Positions 1 through 7,046 of a DNA stretch of 16,894 nt are shown here, piece after piece (within the stretch, counting starts at the first letter, position 1; every line of letters begins with the position of its first letter). The notes beneath the pieces are model-generated. The model did no database searches, was not told the origin of the DNA, and saw only the letters and a program-made list of their open reading frames with translations. The stretch comes from CAYVZZ01 sp964456185. GTDB taxonomy: Bacteria; Pseudomonadota; Gammaproteobacteria; Pseudomonadales; Alcanivoracaceae. A program made the position numbers and the translations under genes. The stretch is taken from assembly GCA_964456185.1 (NCBI GenBank), contig CAYVZZ010000049.1:1-16894 (forward strand). Reading direction: 5' to 3'.

Positions 1-50
1 GCAGCTCTTGGCTACAGCAGATTAGGCACCATTTTTTGAGGACATGAGTC

Positions 51-2528
51 ATGATTAAAAACATCATTAAGCGCGATGGCCGCACCGAACCCTACATTCC
101 CAGCAAACTTAACGGCTGGGGTCGTTGGGCTGCCGAAGCCATCGGTGGCAAGGTCGATTGGAGTGACGTGGTCATTAAATCCGTCAGCGCCATGCCGGAG
201 ACTGTGTCCACCACCGAGCTGCAAGAAAAGCTGATTCAAAACTGCCTCGACCAAGAAACCTGGTCTTATTATTTGATGGCCGGTCGCTTGTATGCCTCGC
301 ACCTGCACAAGATTATTCACGGCGAAAAGATTCCCACCGTTAAAGCGCTACACCAACGCATGATCGACGATAGCATCATGGTGCCCATGGACTATGATGA
401 TGCCGATTACGAAGCTATCGAAAATATCATCGACCACACGCGCGATTACGACACGCCGCACTTTTCATTGCACTACATTCGTCGTAAGTACAGCCTGCAA
501 AATCGTGCCACAGGCAAAGAGTACGAAACCCAGCAGTTCGTGTACATGCGCATGGCCATGGCGTTATCGGAAAAAGAGCCGAAAGAAACACGCTTGGGGT
601 TGGTGCAGCGCTTTTATGACGAGCTGGGCAACAAACGCCTGTCAGCTCCGACGCCCAACTACGTTAACCTGGGCACTAAATTGCACGGCTTTGCCTCTTG
701 CTGCTTATATGTGGTCGATGACAATGAAGCCTCTTTGGCCATCGGCGACCACATTGCCTACCGCATGACGGCGGCATCTGCCGGCATTGGTAGCCACTTG
801 ATTACCCGCAGTAAAGGTAATGCTGTGCGCGGCGGCCTGATTGAACATCAGGGCAAGCTGCCTTATTACGCCTCTTTGGGTAAAGCGGTGCATGCCAACC
901 TGCAAGCGGGTCGTGGCGGCGCTTGTACCACCTATTATTCAGGTTTCGATCCGGAAGCCGAAGTGATCGCTCACTTGCGCAACCCGCGTAGCACCGAAGA
1001 TCGCCGTAACCGCGATCTGCACTACGCCTTGGTGACCAACAAATTCTTTGCCGAGAAAGCCGCGCGCAACGAAGAAGCCTTCTCCTTTAATGTCTGGACG
1101 GCACCCAAGCTTACCGAATTGTTTTTTAGCGACGACATGGACGGCTTCCGCAAAGAATATGAGCGCTTGGAAAATGACCCCAGCTTCAAGAAAGAATACT
1201 TCAAGCCGCGCGACTTGGTGCTGACATCACTCAACGAAGCCTTGGAAACTGGTGTGGCCTACTTGGCTAACATCGACGAGATGAATCGCCATACGCCATT
1301 CAAAGAGCCGATTCACTCCAGCAACCTCTGCCTGGAAATTTCCGAGCCAAATCGCCCTTATCAGGACATGCGTGATCTCTATTCCGATCACGAAGTGGGC
1401 TATGTCAAAGTGCAATTGGCCGATGGCAGCGAGCGCACCTTTAACTTTAATGCGGCGCTGAAACGCTTCGACAACGGCCAAAGCGCCTTTGATTTTGATG
1501 CCACTCACGACAGCAGCCGTCTAATTTTTGCAGGCGAGCTAAAAGCCGGTGACGAAATCGCCGACCCGGATACCGGCAAAACGCTGACTATCGACCGTGT
1601 GCTTGATGTACATGCCGAGCCGGAAATCGCACTCTGCTCTTTGGGTGCCATCGCCTACAACAACATTGATGAAGACGATGATGACACCTATCAGGAAACC
1701 ATGTACCTGACCTTGCGCATGATCGACTACTGCATTAACAACTCCGAATACTTCCTGCCGCACGTGGGCGTCACCGCCAAAGCACGCATGAACGCTGGTG
1801 TCGGCCTGATGGGTGTGGCCGCGCACATGGCGCGCAAAGGTCTGCGTTACGACACCAAAGAAGGCCGTGAAGAACTGCACCGCATCGCCGAGCGCCACAT
1901 GTATCACGCACTACGCGCCTCATTGCGCATTAGTAAAGAGCGCGGCAAAGCCCGCTGGATGCACAAAACCAAATGGGCCGATGGCTGGTTGCCGATCGAC
2001 ACCTACAACAAAAATGTCGACGAGTTGGGCGATTTCGAATATCGCTACGACTGGGAGGCGCTGCGCCACGACATCATCGAAAACGGCGGCATTGGCCATT
2101 CTTGCCTAGTCGCGCTGATGCCGGGCGAGTCGTCTTCCAAAGCATTGGGCACGCCTAACTCCATCTACCCGGTGCGTAGCGCCACGCTCAACAAAACCGA
2201 CAGCTACATCACCATTCGCTGGGCGGCACCCGATAGCGACGAGGAAGATTGCCACTATCAATCGGCTTGGGATATTTCCGAAATCGACATGATTAAGGCC
2301 TATTCCATCTTCCAGAAATTCACCGACCAAGGGATTTCCGCCGACCTTTGGCGTCGCATTAAAGACGACGACAAGGTCAGCAGCCGTGAATTGCTGTCGC
2401 ACTATTTCGCCATGGCCAAATACGGCATGAAGACACGCTACTACTACAACTCCAATGTCGCCTCAGACAAGGCATTGGATCAGGCCGGCAGCATTGCCGA
2501 AGAAGCTTGCGAAGGTTGCACCCTGTAA
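51..2528 (+). CDS. nrdA: Class Ia ribonucleoside-diphosphate reductase, large (alpha) subunit
   Basis: This catalytic subunit reduces ribonucleoside diphosphates to deoxyribonucleotides in the cytoplasm, using a radical delivered by NrdB. The 825 residues begin with an ATP-cone (about 1-90, KRDGR near the start), the allosteric activity site. Catalytic residues are visible: C217 in SCCLY and C529 in ALCSL form the redox pair, and N425, C427 and E429 in SSNLCLEI include the thiyl-radical cysteine. Y797-Y798 in TRYYYN belong to the radical path. The C-terminal pair C820 and C823 (CEGC) receives electrons from a redoxin. E. coli NrdA has 761 residues; the excess is an insertion of about 80 residues (443-522) between C427 and C529. 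GAGGA at 38-42 lies 8 bases before the ATG at 51. An earlier ATG at 44 is out of frame and stops after four codons. It is first in nrdA-nrdB-nrdH; its promoter lies left of the window. Confidence 0.97.
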   Translation: MIKNIIKRDGRTEPYIPSKLNGWGRWAAEAIGGKVDWSDVVIKSVSAMPETVSTTELQEKLIQNCLDQETWSYYLMAGRLYASHLHKIIHGEKIPTVKALHQRMIDDSIMVPMDYDDADYEAIENIIDHTRDYDTPHFSLHYIRRKYSLQNRATGKEYETQQFVYMRMAMALSEKEPKETRLGLVQRFYDELGNKRLSAPTPNYVNLGTKLHGFASCCLYVVDDNEASLAIGDHIAYRMTAASAGIGSHLITRSKGNAVRGGLIEHQGKLPYYASLGKAVHANLQAGRGGACTTYYSGFDPEAEVIAHLRNPRSTEDRRNRDLHYALVTNKFFAEKAARNEEAFSFNVWTAPKLTELFFSDDMDGFRKEYERLENDPSFKKEYFKPRDLVLTSLNEALETGVAYLANIDEMNRHTPFKEPIHSSNLCLEISEPNRPYQDMRDLYSDHEVGYVKVQLADGSERTFNFNAALKRFDNGQSAFDFDATHDSSRLIFAGELKAGDEIADPDTGKTLTIDRVLDVHAEPEIALCSLGAIAYNNIDEDDDDTYQETMYLTLRMIDYCINNSEYFLPHVGVTAKARMNAGVGLMGVAAHMARKGLRYDTKEGREELHRIAERHMYHALRASLRISKERGKARWMHKTKWADGWLPIDTYNKNVDELGDFEYRYDWEALRHDIIENGGIGHSCLVALMPGESSSKALGTPNSIYPVRSATLNKTDSYITIRWAAPDSDEEDCHYQSAWDISEIDMIKAYSIFQKFTDQGISADLWRRIKDDDKVSSRELLSHYFAMAKYGMKTRYYYNSNVASDKALDQAGSIAEEACEGCTL
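1377..1616 (+). other. Extra beta-rich domain inserted in NrdA (residues ~443-522)
   Basis: C427 and C529 align with E. coli C439 and C462, which are 23 residues apart; here they are 102 apart. The extra stretch has a pattern of short hydrophobic strands: VKVQLADGS, an acidic, Phe-rich middle, then LIFAGELKAGDEI and LTIDRVLDV. The order 'strand + DG', then 'A-x-E-L-x-x-G-D-x-I', then a closing strand recalls Hint (intein/hedgehog) folds. There is no Cys or Ser splice start and no terminal His-Asn, so it should not splice. The boundaries are my alignment by eye. The insertion itself is certain; the Hint resemblance is a guess. Confidence 0.6.
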
Positions 2529-2582
2529 TTGAATTAAGCGTCGGTGGGCTAAGTGGCCTGCCACCCCAGAAGGAGAGAGAAA

Positions 2583-3698
2583 ATGCCGGAATCACTACCC
2601 CAGAAGGTTTTTAACACCGAGAAAACCGACTACGCCTTCCCCGAGATTATTCTCGGGCAGGACGTGGGCTTGTTTGACACCATCAATAAGTTTTACCCCG
2701 AGCTGTGGAAGCTCTACAAAACCCTGAAAAATCAGGACTGGGACGAAAACGAGTTTGATTACTCCAGCTGTAACGTGCAGTTCAAAAGCTGCGACAAGCA
2801 CACCTACGACATGATGATTAAAACGCTGGCGTGGCAGTGGGAAGCCGACAGTGTTGCTGCCCGTTCGCTGATTTCGGTGCTCGGCCCGGTATGCACCTCC
2901 AGCGAAGCCTGGGCAGGCTGGGTGGAAATCACCAAAAACGAAATTGTGCACGCCGCGACTTACTCGGAAATCGTGCGCAACAGCTTCGACAATCCGGACG
3001 ATATTCTCGACGAGATTTTGTCAGTACACGAAGCCACCAAGCGCCTCAAGCGCGTTGCCAAAGCCTTCGACGATGGCGTTAAAGTCAGCTATGCCTACGC
3101 CAACGGCCAGGCCGAAAACGACCAAGACACCTACAACAAAATCTACATGTTCCTGGTGGCCATGCTGTGCATGGAGCGCATCCAGTTCTTGGCATCCTTT
3201 GCGGTCACCTTTGGTATTTGCGACGGTACTGGCCTGTTCCAGCCTATCGGCAAAGCCATCCAGAAAATCGCCCAAGACGAATTTGAAGTACACGTCTCCT
3301 ACGGCAAAGCTATCCTGCGCGCCATGTTCAAAACCGAGCGCGGCCGCATCGCCGTTAAACAATGCCAAGACGATGTCATTGCACTGATTAACGAAGTCGA
3401 CCAAAGCGAAATCCAGTGGACCGAATACGCCTTCTCGGAAGGCCGCGAGCTGACCGGTATCACCTGCGACATGATGAAAGACTGGGTGCATTTCAGCGCC
3501 ACCGACGTCGCCAAATTCTTCGGCCTGCAAGACCAGATGGACTTCCCGATTATCGAGAAGAACCCACTGAAATACATGGAAAACTGGCTCAACATGAGCA
3601 AGGTTCAAGCCTCAAACCAAGAAGAAGATACCGCGCAATATAAAGTCGGCGTCATGCAGCGTGACGACGAAGACGAAATCTTCGATATCGATTTTTAA
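2583..3698 (+). CDS. nrdB: Class Ia ribonucleotide reductase, small (beta) subunit
   Basis: NrdB houses the diiron-tyrosyl radical cofactor that starts catalysis in NrdA. It has 371 residues (E. coli 376). Iron ligands D89, E120 and H123, and radical tyrosine Y127 (NEIVHAATY), sit exactly five residues on from E. coli D84, E115, H118 and Y122. E198 in CMERIQF is the next ligand. The last ligand motif reads QDEFEVH (231-237), so Glu-x3-His or a shifted pairing replaces the usual E-x-x-H. The acidic tail ending FDIDF should dock on NrdA. I chose the ATG at 2583 because AAGGAGAG lies just upstream; an in-frame ATG at 2553 would add ten residues unlike the family. It follows nrdA by 54 bases and precedes nrdH by 45. 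Confidence 0.96.
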   Translation: MPESLPQKVFNTEKTDYAFPEIILGQDVGLFDTINKFYPELWKLYKTLKNQDWDENEFDYSSCNVQFKSCDKHTYDMMIKTLAWQWEADSVAARSLISVLGPVCTSSEAWAGWVEITKNEIVHAATYSEIVRNSFDNPDDILDEILSVHEATKRLKRVAKAFDDGVKVSYAYANGQAENDQDTYNKIYMFLVAMLCMERIQFLASFAVTFGICDGTGLFQPIGKAIQKIAQDEFEVHVSYGKAILRAMFKTERGRIAVKQCQDDVIALINEVDQSEIQWTEYAFSEGRELTGITCDMMKDWVHFSATDVAKFFGLQDQMDFPIIEKNPLKYMENWLNMSKVQASNQEEDTAQYKVGVMQRDDEDEIFDIDF

Positions 3699-3743
3699 CC
3701 CTAAACAACAACTAAAAAAGCAAAGCCAAAAGAGGAGAGCATT

Positions 3744-3974
3744 ATGCCTATTACTGTGTATTCCAAACCCAACTGCCCGCAATGCGAACTCACCAAGCGC
3801 GACATGGACATCTTGGGGATTCAATACCAAACCGTCGACATCAGCCGCGACGAAGCCCTGCTGGATCAACTCATCAGCAAAGGCTTCCGCAGCGCGCCCG
3901 TCGTCGAAGCCGACGACAAAATGTGGTCGGGCTATGACCAAGAGAAAATTAAAAGCTTGGTGACCTACGCCTAA
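3744..3974 (+). CDS. nrdH: NrdH-like redoxin (glutaredoxin family)
   Basis: This 76-residue thioredoxin-fold protein has the redox motif CPQC at residues 11-14 after a first beta strand (ITVYSKPN). It also has a cis-proline segment SAPVV and then WSGYD. CxQC and WSG(F/Y) are features of NrdH-redoxins, which look like glutaredoxins but are usually reduced by thioredoxin reductase. The likely job is to re-reduce the C-terminal CEGC pair of NrdA. NrdH normally accompanies class Ib NrdEF, so its place third in a class Ia operon is less usual. AGAGGAGAG lies just before the ATG. A small glutaredoxin is the alternative name; the function would be the same. Confidence 0.85.
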   Translation: MPITVYSKPNCPQCELTKRDMDILGIQYQTVDISRDEALLDQLISKGFRSAPVVEADDKMWSGYDQEKIKSLVTYA

Positions 3975-4005
3975 GGTTTCCCGCTATACCATCTCCAATC
4001 AGTTT

Positions 4006-4027
4006 ATACCGGCTTTCGAGCCGGTAT
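4006..4027 (+). terminator. Hairpin after nrdABH, probable terminator
   Basis: Nine perfect base pairs (ATACCGGCT with AGCCGGTAT) close a UUCG tetraloop, 31 bases after the nrdH stop. The following T run is only three bases long before CCCC, so termination may be partial. Confidence 0.6.
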
Positions 4028-4129
4028 TTCCCCGCTAAAAAGCACCAACGTACCAATATTCCTCTCCATCCATAGGCAAGCCGTTTGAGTTGGCTTACAA
4101 TAGCCACTTTTCGGCGAGGGACGATGAAC

Positions 4130-5206
4130 ATGGGTAACAAAACCCCGCTTTACGATGCGCACGTCGCCGCGGGCGGCAAAATGGTTGATTTTGGTGGCTG
4201 GGACATGCCCATCAACTATGGCTCGCAAATCGAAGAACACCACCAGGTGCGCCAGGACGCCGGCGTATTTGATGTGTCACACATGACCGTGGTCGACATC
4301 GAAGGCGACGGTGCCACCGATTATTTGCGCTATCTGTTAGCCAACGACGTCAAGCGTGCCGCTGTTGGTCAAGCCATTTACACCGCCATGCTAAACGAGC
4401 AGGGCGGGGTCATCGACGACCTCATTGTCTATCGCCGCGAGTCGTATTATCGCCTGGTGGTCAACTGCGCCACCCACGATAAAGACCTCGCCTGGATGGA
4501 AAAACAGGCCGCCGATTTTGATGTCAATATCAACGAACGCCCTGACCTTGCCATGATTGCCGTGCAAGGCCCGGAAGCTCGCAAAAAGGCCGCCAACCTA
4601 CTCGGCGGTGCGCGTGCAGAACACATCAACACGTTGAAAATTTTCCGTTTTGCCGAAGACGGTGATTGGCTAGTCGCCCGCACCGGTTACACTGGCGAAG
4701 ACGGTGTTGAGTTCATCCTGCCCAACGATGACGCCCAAGCCTTTTGGGACGGCTTACTAGAGCAGGGCGTTAAGCCCTGCGGCCTGGGCGCACGCGATAC
4801 GCTGCGTCTGGAAGCCGGCCTCAATCTATACGGCAACGACATGGATGAAACCATCACGCCATTAGAATGCAATATGGCCTGGACCTTGGTATTCGAAGAC
4901 CATGACTTCATCGGCAAGGCCGCACTGGAGGCCAAAAAGGCCGCCGGTTATGACGTACAAGTCGGCCTGTTGATGACCGACAAAGGCGTACTGCGCCAAC
5001 ACCAGAAAGTCATCACCGAGCAGGGCGAAGGCGAAATTACCAGCGGCACTTTTTCGCCCACGCTAGGCCACGCCATCGCCTTGGCACGCGTGCCCAAGGG
5101 CGCTGCCGGTAACGCACAAGTTGAAATGCGCAAGAAATTGCGCGATGTCCAAATTGTCAAAGCGCCCTTCGTGCGCAATGGCAAAACCATTTACAAAACC
5201 ACTTAA
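4130..5206 (+). CDS. gcvT: Glycine cleavage system T protein (aminomethyltransferase)
   Basis: GcvT takes the aminomethyl group from lipoyl-GcvH and passes the carbon to tetrahydrofolate, releasing ammonia. It has 358 residues (E. coli 364). The N-terminus, TPLYDAHV, then MVDFGGWDMPINYGSQIEEH and VFDVSHM, matches the family closely. The C-terminal barrel contains SGTFSPTLGHAIALARVP. I chose the ATG at 4130 because GAGGG at 4116-4120 is nine bases away and the protein then begins like E. coli GcvT. ATGs at 4124 and 4085 are in frame but less well placed. It is first of gcvT-gcvH-gcvPA-gcvPB, with gcvH 14 bases on. A TACAAT at 4096-4101 could be a -10 box, without a clear -35. I saw no glycine riboswitch in the 155 bases upstream. 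Confidence 0.96.
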   Translation: MGNKTPLYDAHVAAGGKMVDFGGWDMPINYGSQIEEHHQVRQDAGVFDVSHMTVVDIEGDGATDYLRYLLANDVKRAAVGQAIYTAMLNEQGGVIDDLIVYRRESYYRLVVNCATHDKDLAWMEKQAADFDVNINERPDLAMIAVQGPEARKKAANLLGGARAEHINTLKIFRFAEDGDWLVARTGYTGEDGVEFILPNDDAQAFWDGLLEQGVKPCGLGARDTLRLEAGLNLYGNDMDETITPLECNMAWTLVFEDHDFIGKAALEAKKAAGYDVQVGLLMTDKGVLRQHQKVITEQGEGEITSGTFSPTLGHAIALARVPKGAAGNAQVEMRKKLRDVQIVKAPFVRNGKTIYKTT

Positions 5207-5220
5207 ACAGGGGAGCCATC

Positions 5221-5604
5221 ATGAGCCAGTTACCTGAAGAACTACGCTACACCAAAAGTCATGAATGGGTACGCACGGAAGCCGATGGCATCGTCACCGT
5301 GGGTATCACCGACGACGCCCAAGACGCCCTGGGCGACTTGGTTTACGTTGAGCTGCCGGAAGTCGACACCGAGCTGGGTGCCGAAGACGAAGCCGGTGTC
5401 GTGGAGTCCGTTAAAGCCGCTTCCGATATTTATGCACCCGTTAGTGGCACAGTAGTCGCCGTTAACGAAGCACTCGAAGATGAGCCGGAAAAGGTCAACA
5501 ACGACCCCTATGGCGACGGTTGGTTGTACCAGCTGAAAATCAACGATGCCGCCGAAATCGACGGCCTGCTAAGCGCTGCCGATTACGCCAAAGAGCAAGG
5601 CTAA
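5221..5604 (+). CDS. gcvH: Glycine cleavage system H protein (lipoyl carrier)
   Basis: GcvH carries the aminomethyl intermediate on a lipoyl arm between GcvP and GcvT and supplies the dithiol later re-oxidised by dihydrolipoyl dehydrogenase (not in this window). The 127 residues show the lipoyl-domain signature ESVKAASDIYAP, with K65 as the lipoylation site, and the usual NDDPYGDGW-type segment near the C-terminus (here NNDPYGDGWLYQLK). AGGGGAG lies just before the ATG. It is second in the gcv operon, followed by 71 bases holding a strong hairpin before gcvPA. Confidence 0.97.
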   Translation: MSQLPEELRYTKSHEWVRTEADGIVTVGITDDAQDALGDLVYVELPEVDTELGAEDEAGVVESVKAASDIYAPVSGTVVAVNEALEDEPEKVNNDPYGDGWLYQLKINDAAEIDGLLSAADYAKEQG

Positions 5605-5619
5605 AAACCCTGATTTGAC

Positions 5620-5644
5620 CGGCGGGGGCAGGCGTCCCCCGTCG
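5620..5644 (+). other. Intercistronic hairpin between gcvH and gcvPA
   Basis: CGGCGGGGG pairs with CCCCCGTCG, nine pairs including one G-U, around a seven-base loop. No T run follows (TTAATCC), so it is more likely an RNA-stability or partial-attenuation element than a full terminator. It could set a higher level of GcvT and GcvH relative to the decarboxylase subunits. Confidence 0.5.
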
Positions 5645-5675
5645 TTAATCCACTCCAACGTGAAATACAGCAACC

Positions 5676-7046
5676 ATGCCTTATATACCGCACACGGCTG
5701 ACGACACCGCTGCCATGCTGGCCGCCATTGGTGCCAACAGCATTGATGACCTGTTTGATGAAATCCCCGCGCATTTGAAAGTTAAGTCGCTCGATGGCCT
5801 ACCGGCCGGGCGCAACGAAATGCAAGTGACCCGCACCATGGCCGAGCGTGCCGCCAGTGATCAGGCGCGTTTGAGCTTTATTGGTGGCGGTGCCTATCAG
5901 CACCATGTGCCTGCCGCAGTATGGGAAATTGCCACGCGCGGCGAGTTTTACACCGCCTACACGCCCTATCAGGCAGAAGCCAGCCAAGGCACCTTGCAGC
6001 TGGTCTATGAATATCAAACCATGATGTCGCGCCTCACCGGCATGGATGTCGCAAACGCCTCCGTTTACGACGGCGCTTCTGGCCTGGCCGAAGCCGTGCT
6101 CATGGCCTTGCGTTCCAATCGCAAATCCAAGAGCCGCCGTGTGCTGGTGCCCAAGACACTCAACCCGCGTTACCGCGCCGCCTGTCATACGATTACACAC
6201 AATCAGCAAGTCGAGCTGGTTGATGTCGCATTCGATGAAACCACCGGCACCACGCCGCTTAGCGCCCTGGAAGCCTATGCGGGTGAAGACTATGCCGCCC
6301 TGGTCATCCCGCAGCCCAGCTATTTCGGCACCTTGGAAGACGTCGATGCCTTAACCGACTGGGCACATGACAACGGCATGTTGGTGGTTGGCGTGGTCAA
6401 TCCCACCTCCTTGGCACTGCTGAAAGCACCCGGAAACTGGGGTCGCCAAGAAGGCAAGGTCACCGGTGCCGACATCGTGGTGGGCGAAGGCCAACCATTA
6501 GGCATTCCGCTGTCATCCGGCGGCCCCTACTACGGCTTCCTTTGCTGCCATAAAAAGCACGCCCGCAAAATGCCGGGTCGCGTTATCGGTCGCACCGTCG
6601 ATAGTGAAGGCAAGCAGGGCTTTACACTCACCCTGCAAGCGCGCGAGCAGCACATCCGTCGTTCCAAAGCCACTAGTAACATTTGCACCAACCAAGGCTT
6701 GGCAGTGACCGCCTCGACTATTTACATGTCACTTGTCGGGCCAGACGGCTTAACCAACGTAGCCGCTCACAGCCACGCCAACATTAACAAACTGGTGGAC
6801 AAACTCACCGCCATTGAGGGGGTCAACAAAGCCTTCGACGGAGCGGTATACCACGAAGTGGTGCTGGACTTGCCCAAGCCCGCGCAAAGCGTATTGGATG
6901 CGCTGGCCGAGCAAGACATTTTGGGCGGCTTAAGCTTGGCCGACGATTACCAGCGCCCCAACAGCCTGCTAATCAACACCACCGAAGTACACAAAGAAGC
7001 CGATCTCGACGCCTTTTCTGCGGCACTCAAGGAGGTGCTGGCATGA
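5676..7046 (+). CDS. gcvPA: Glycine dehydrogenase (decarboxylating) subunit 1
   Basis: This is the N-terminal half of the split P protein, 456 residues. With GcvPB it forms the PLP enzyme that decarboxylates glycine and loads the aminomethyl group onto GcvH. Recognisable segments are MPYIPHTADD at the start, FIGGGAYQHHVPAAV, then FYTAYTPYQAE(A/I)SQGTLQ and SVYDGASGLAEA, all hallmarks of the family. GcvPA lacks the PLP-binding lysine, which is in GcvPB. The start at 5676 has no strong ribosome binding site, but MPYIPHT is the usual N-terminus. The stop overlaps the gcvPB start by four bases (ATGA), implying coupled translation of two subunits needed in equal amounts. Many gammaproteobacteria instead have one fused gcvP of about 950 residues. 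Confidence 0.96.
   Translation: MPYIPHTADDTAAMLAAIGANSIDDLFDEIPAHLKVKSLDGLPAGRNEMQVTRTMAERAASDQARLSFIGGGAYQHHVPAAVWEIATRGEFYTAYTPYQAEASQGTLQLVYEYQTMMSRLTGMDVANASVYDGASGLAEAVLMALRSNRKSKSRRVLVPKTLNPRYRAACHTITHNQQVELVDVAFDETTGTTPLSALEAYAGEDYAALVIPQPSYFGTLEDVDALTDWAHDNGMLVVGVVNPTSLALLKAPGNWGRQEGKVTGADIVVGEGQPLGIPLSSGGPYYGFLCCHKKHARKMPGRVIGRTVDSEGKQGFTLTLQAREQHIRRSKATSNICTNQGLAVTASTIYMSLVGPDGLTNVAAHSHANINKLVDKLTAIEGVNKAFDGAVYHEVVLDLPKPAQSVLDALAEQDILGGLSLADDYQRPNSLLINTTEVHKEADLDAFSAALKEVLA

Noticed and set aside
44..58. ATG four codons long just before nrdA (M-S-H-D-stop)
   Set aside because: It overlaps the real nrdA start; a four-codon leader could arise by chance and nothing supports an attenuator.
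1377..1616. Active intein in NrdA
   Set aside because: There is no Cys/Ser at the start, no His-Asn plus Cys/Ser/Thr at the end and no endonuclease domain; about 80 residues is too short for a splicing intein.
3021..3608. 195-codon open frame on the minus strand across nrdB
   Set aside because: It is fully antisense to a clearly functional nrdB, has no recognisable family and no ribosome binding site; such open frames are common opposite GC-rich codons.
3975..4129. Glycine riboswitch ahead of gcvT
   Set aside because: The space is only 155 bases, part of it the nrdH terminator; I saw no tandem aptamer-like conserved segments.
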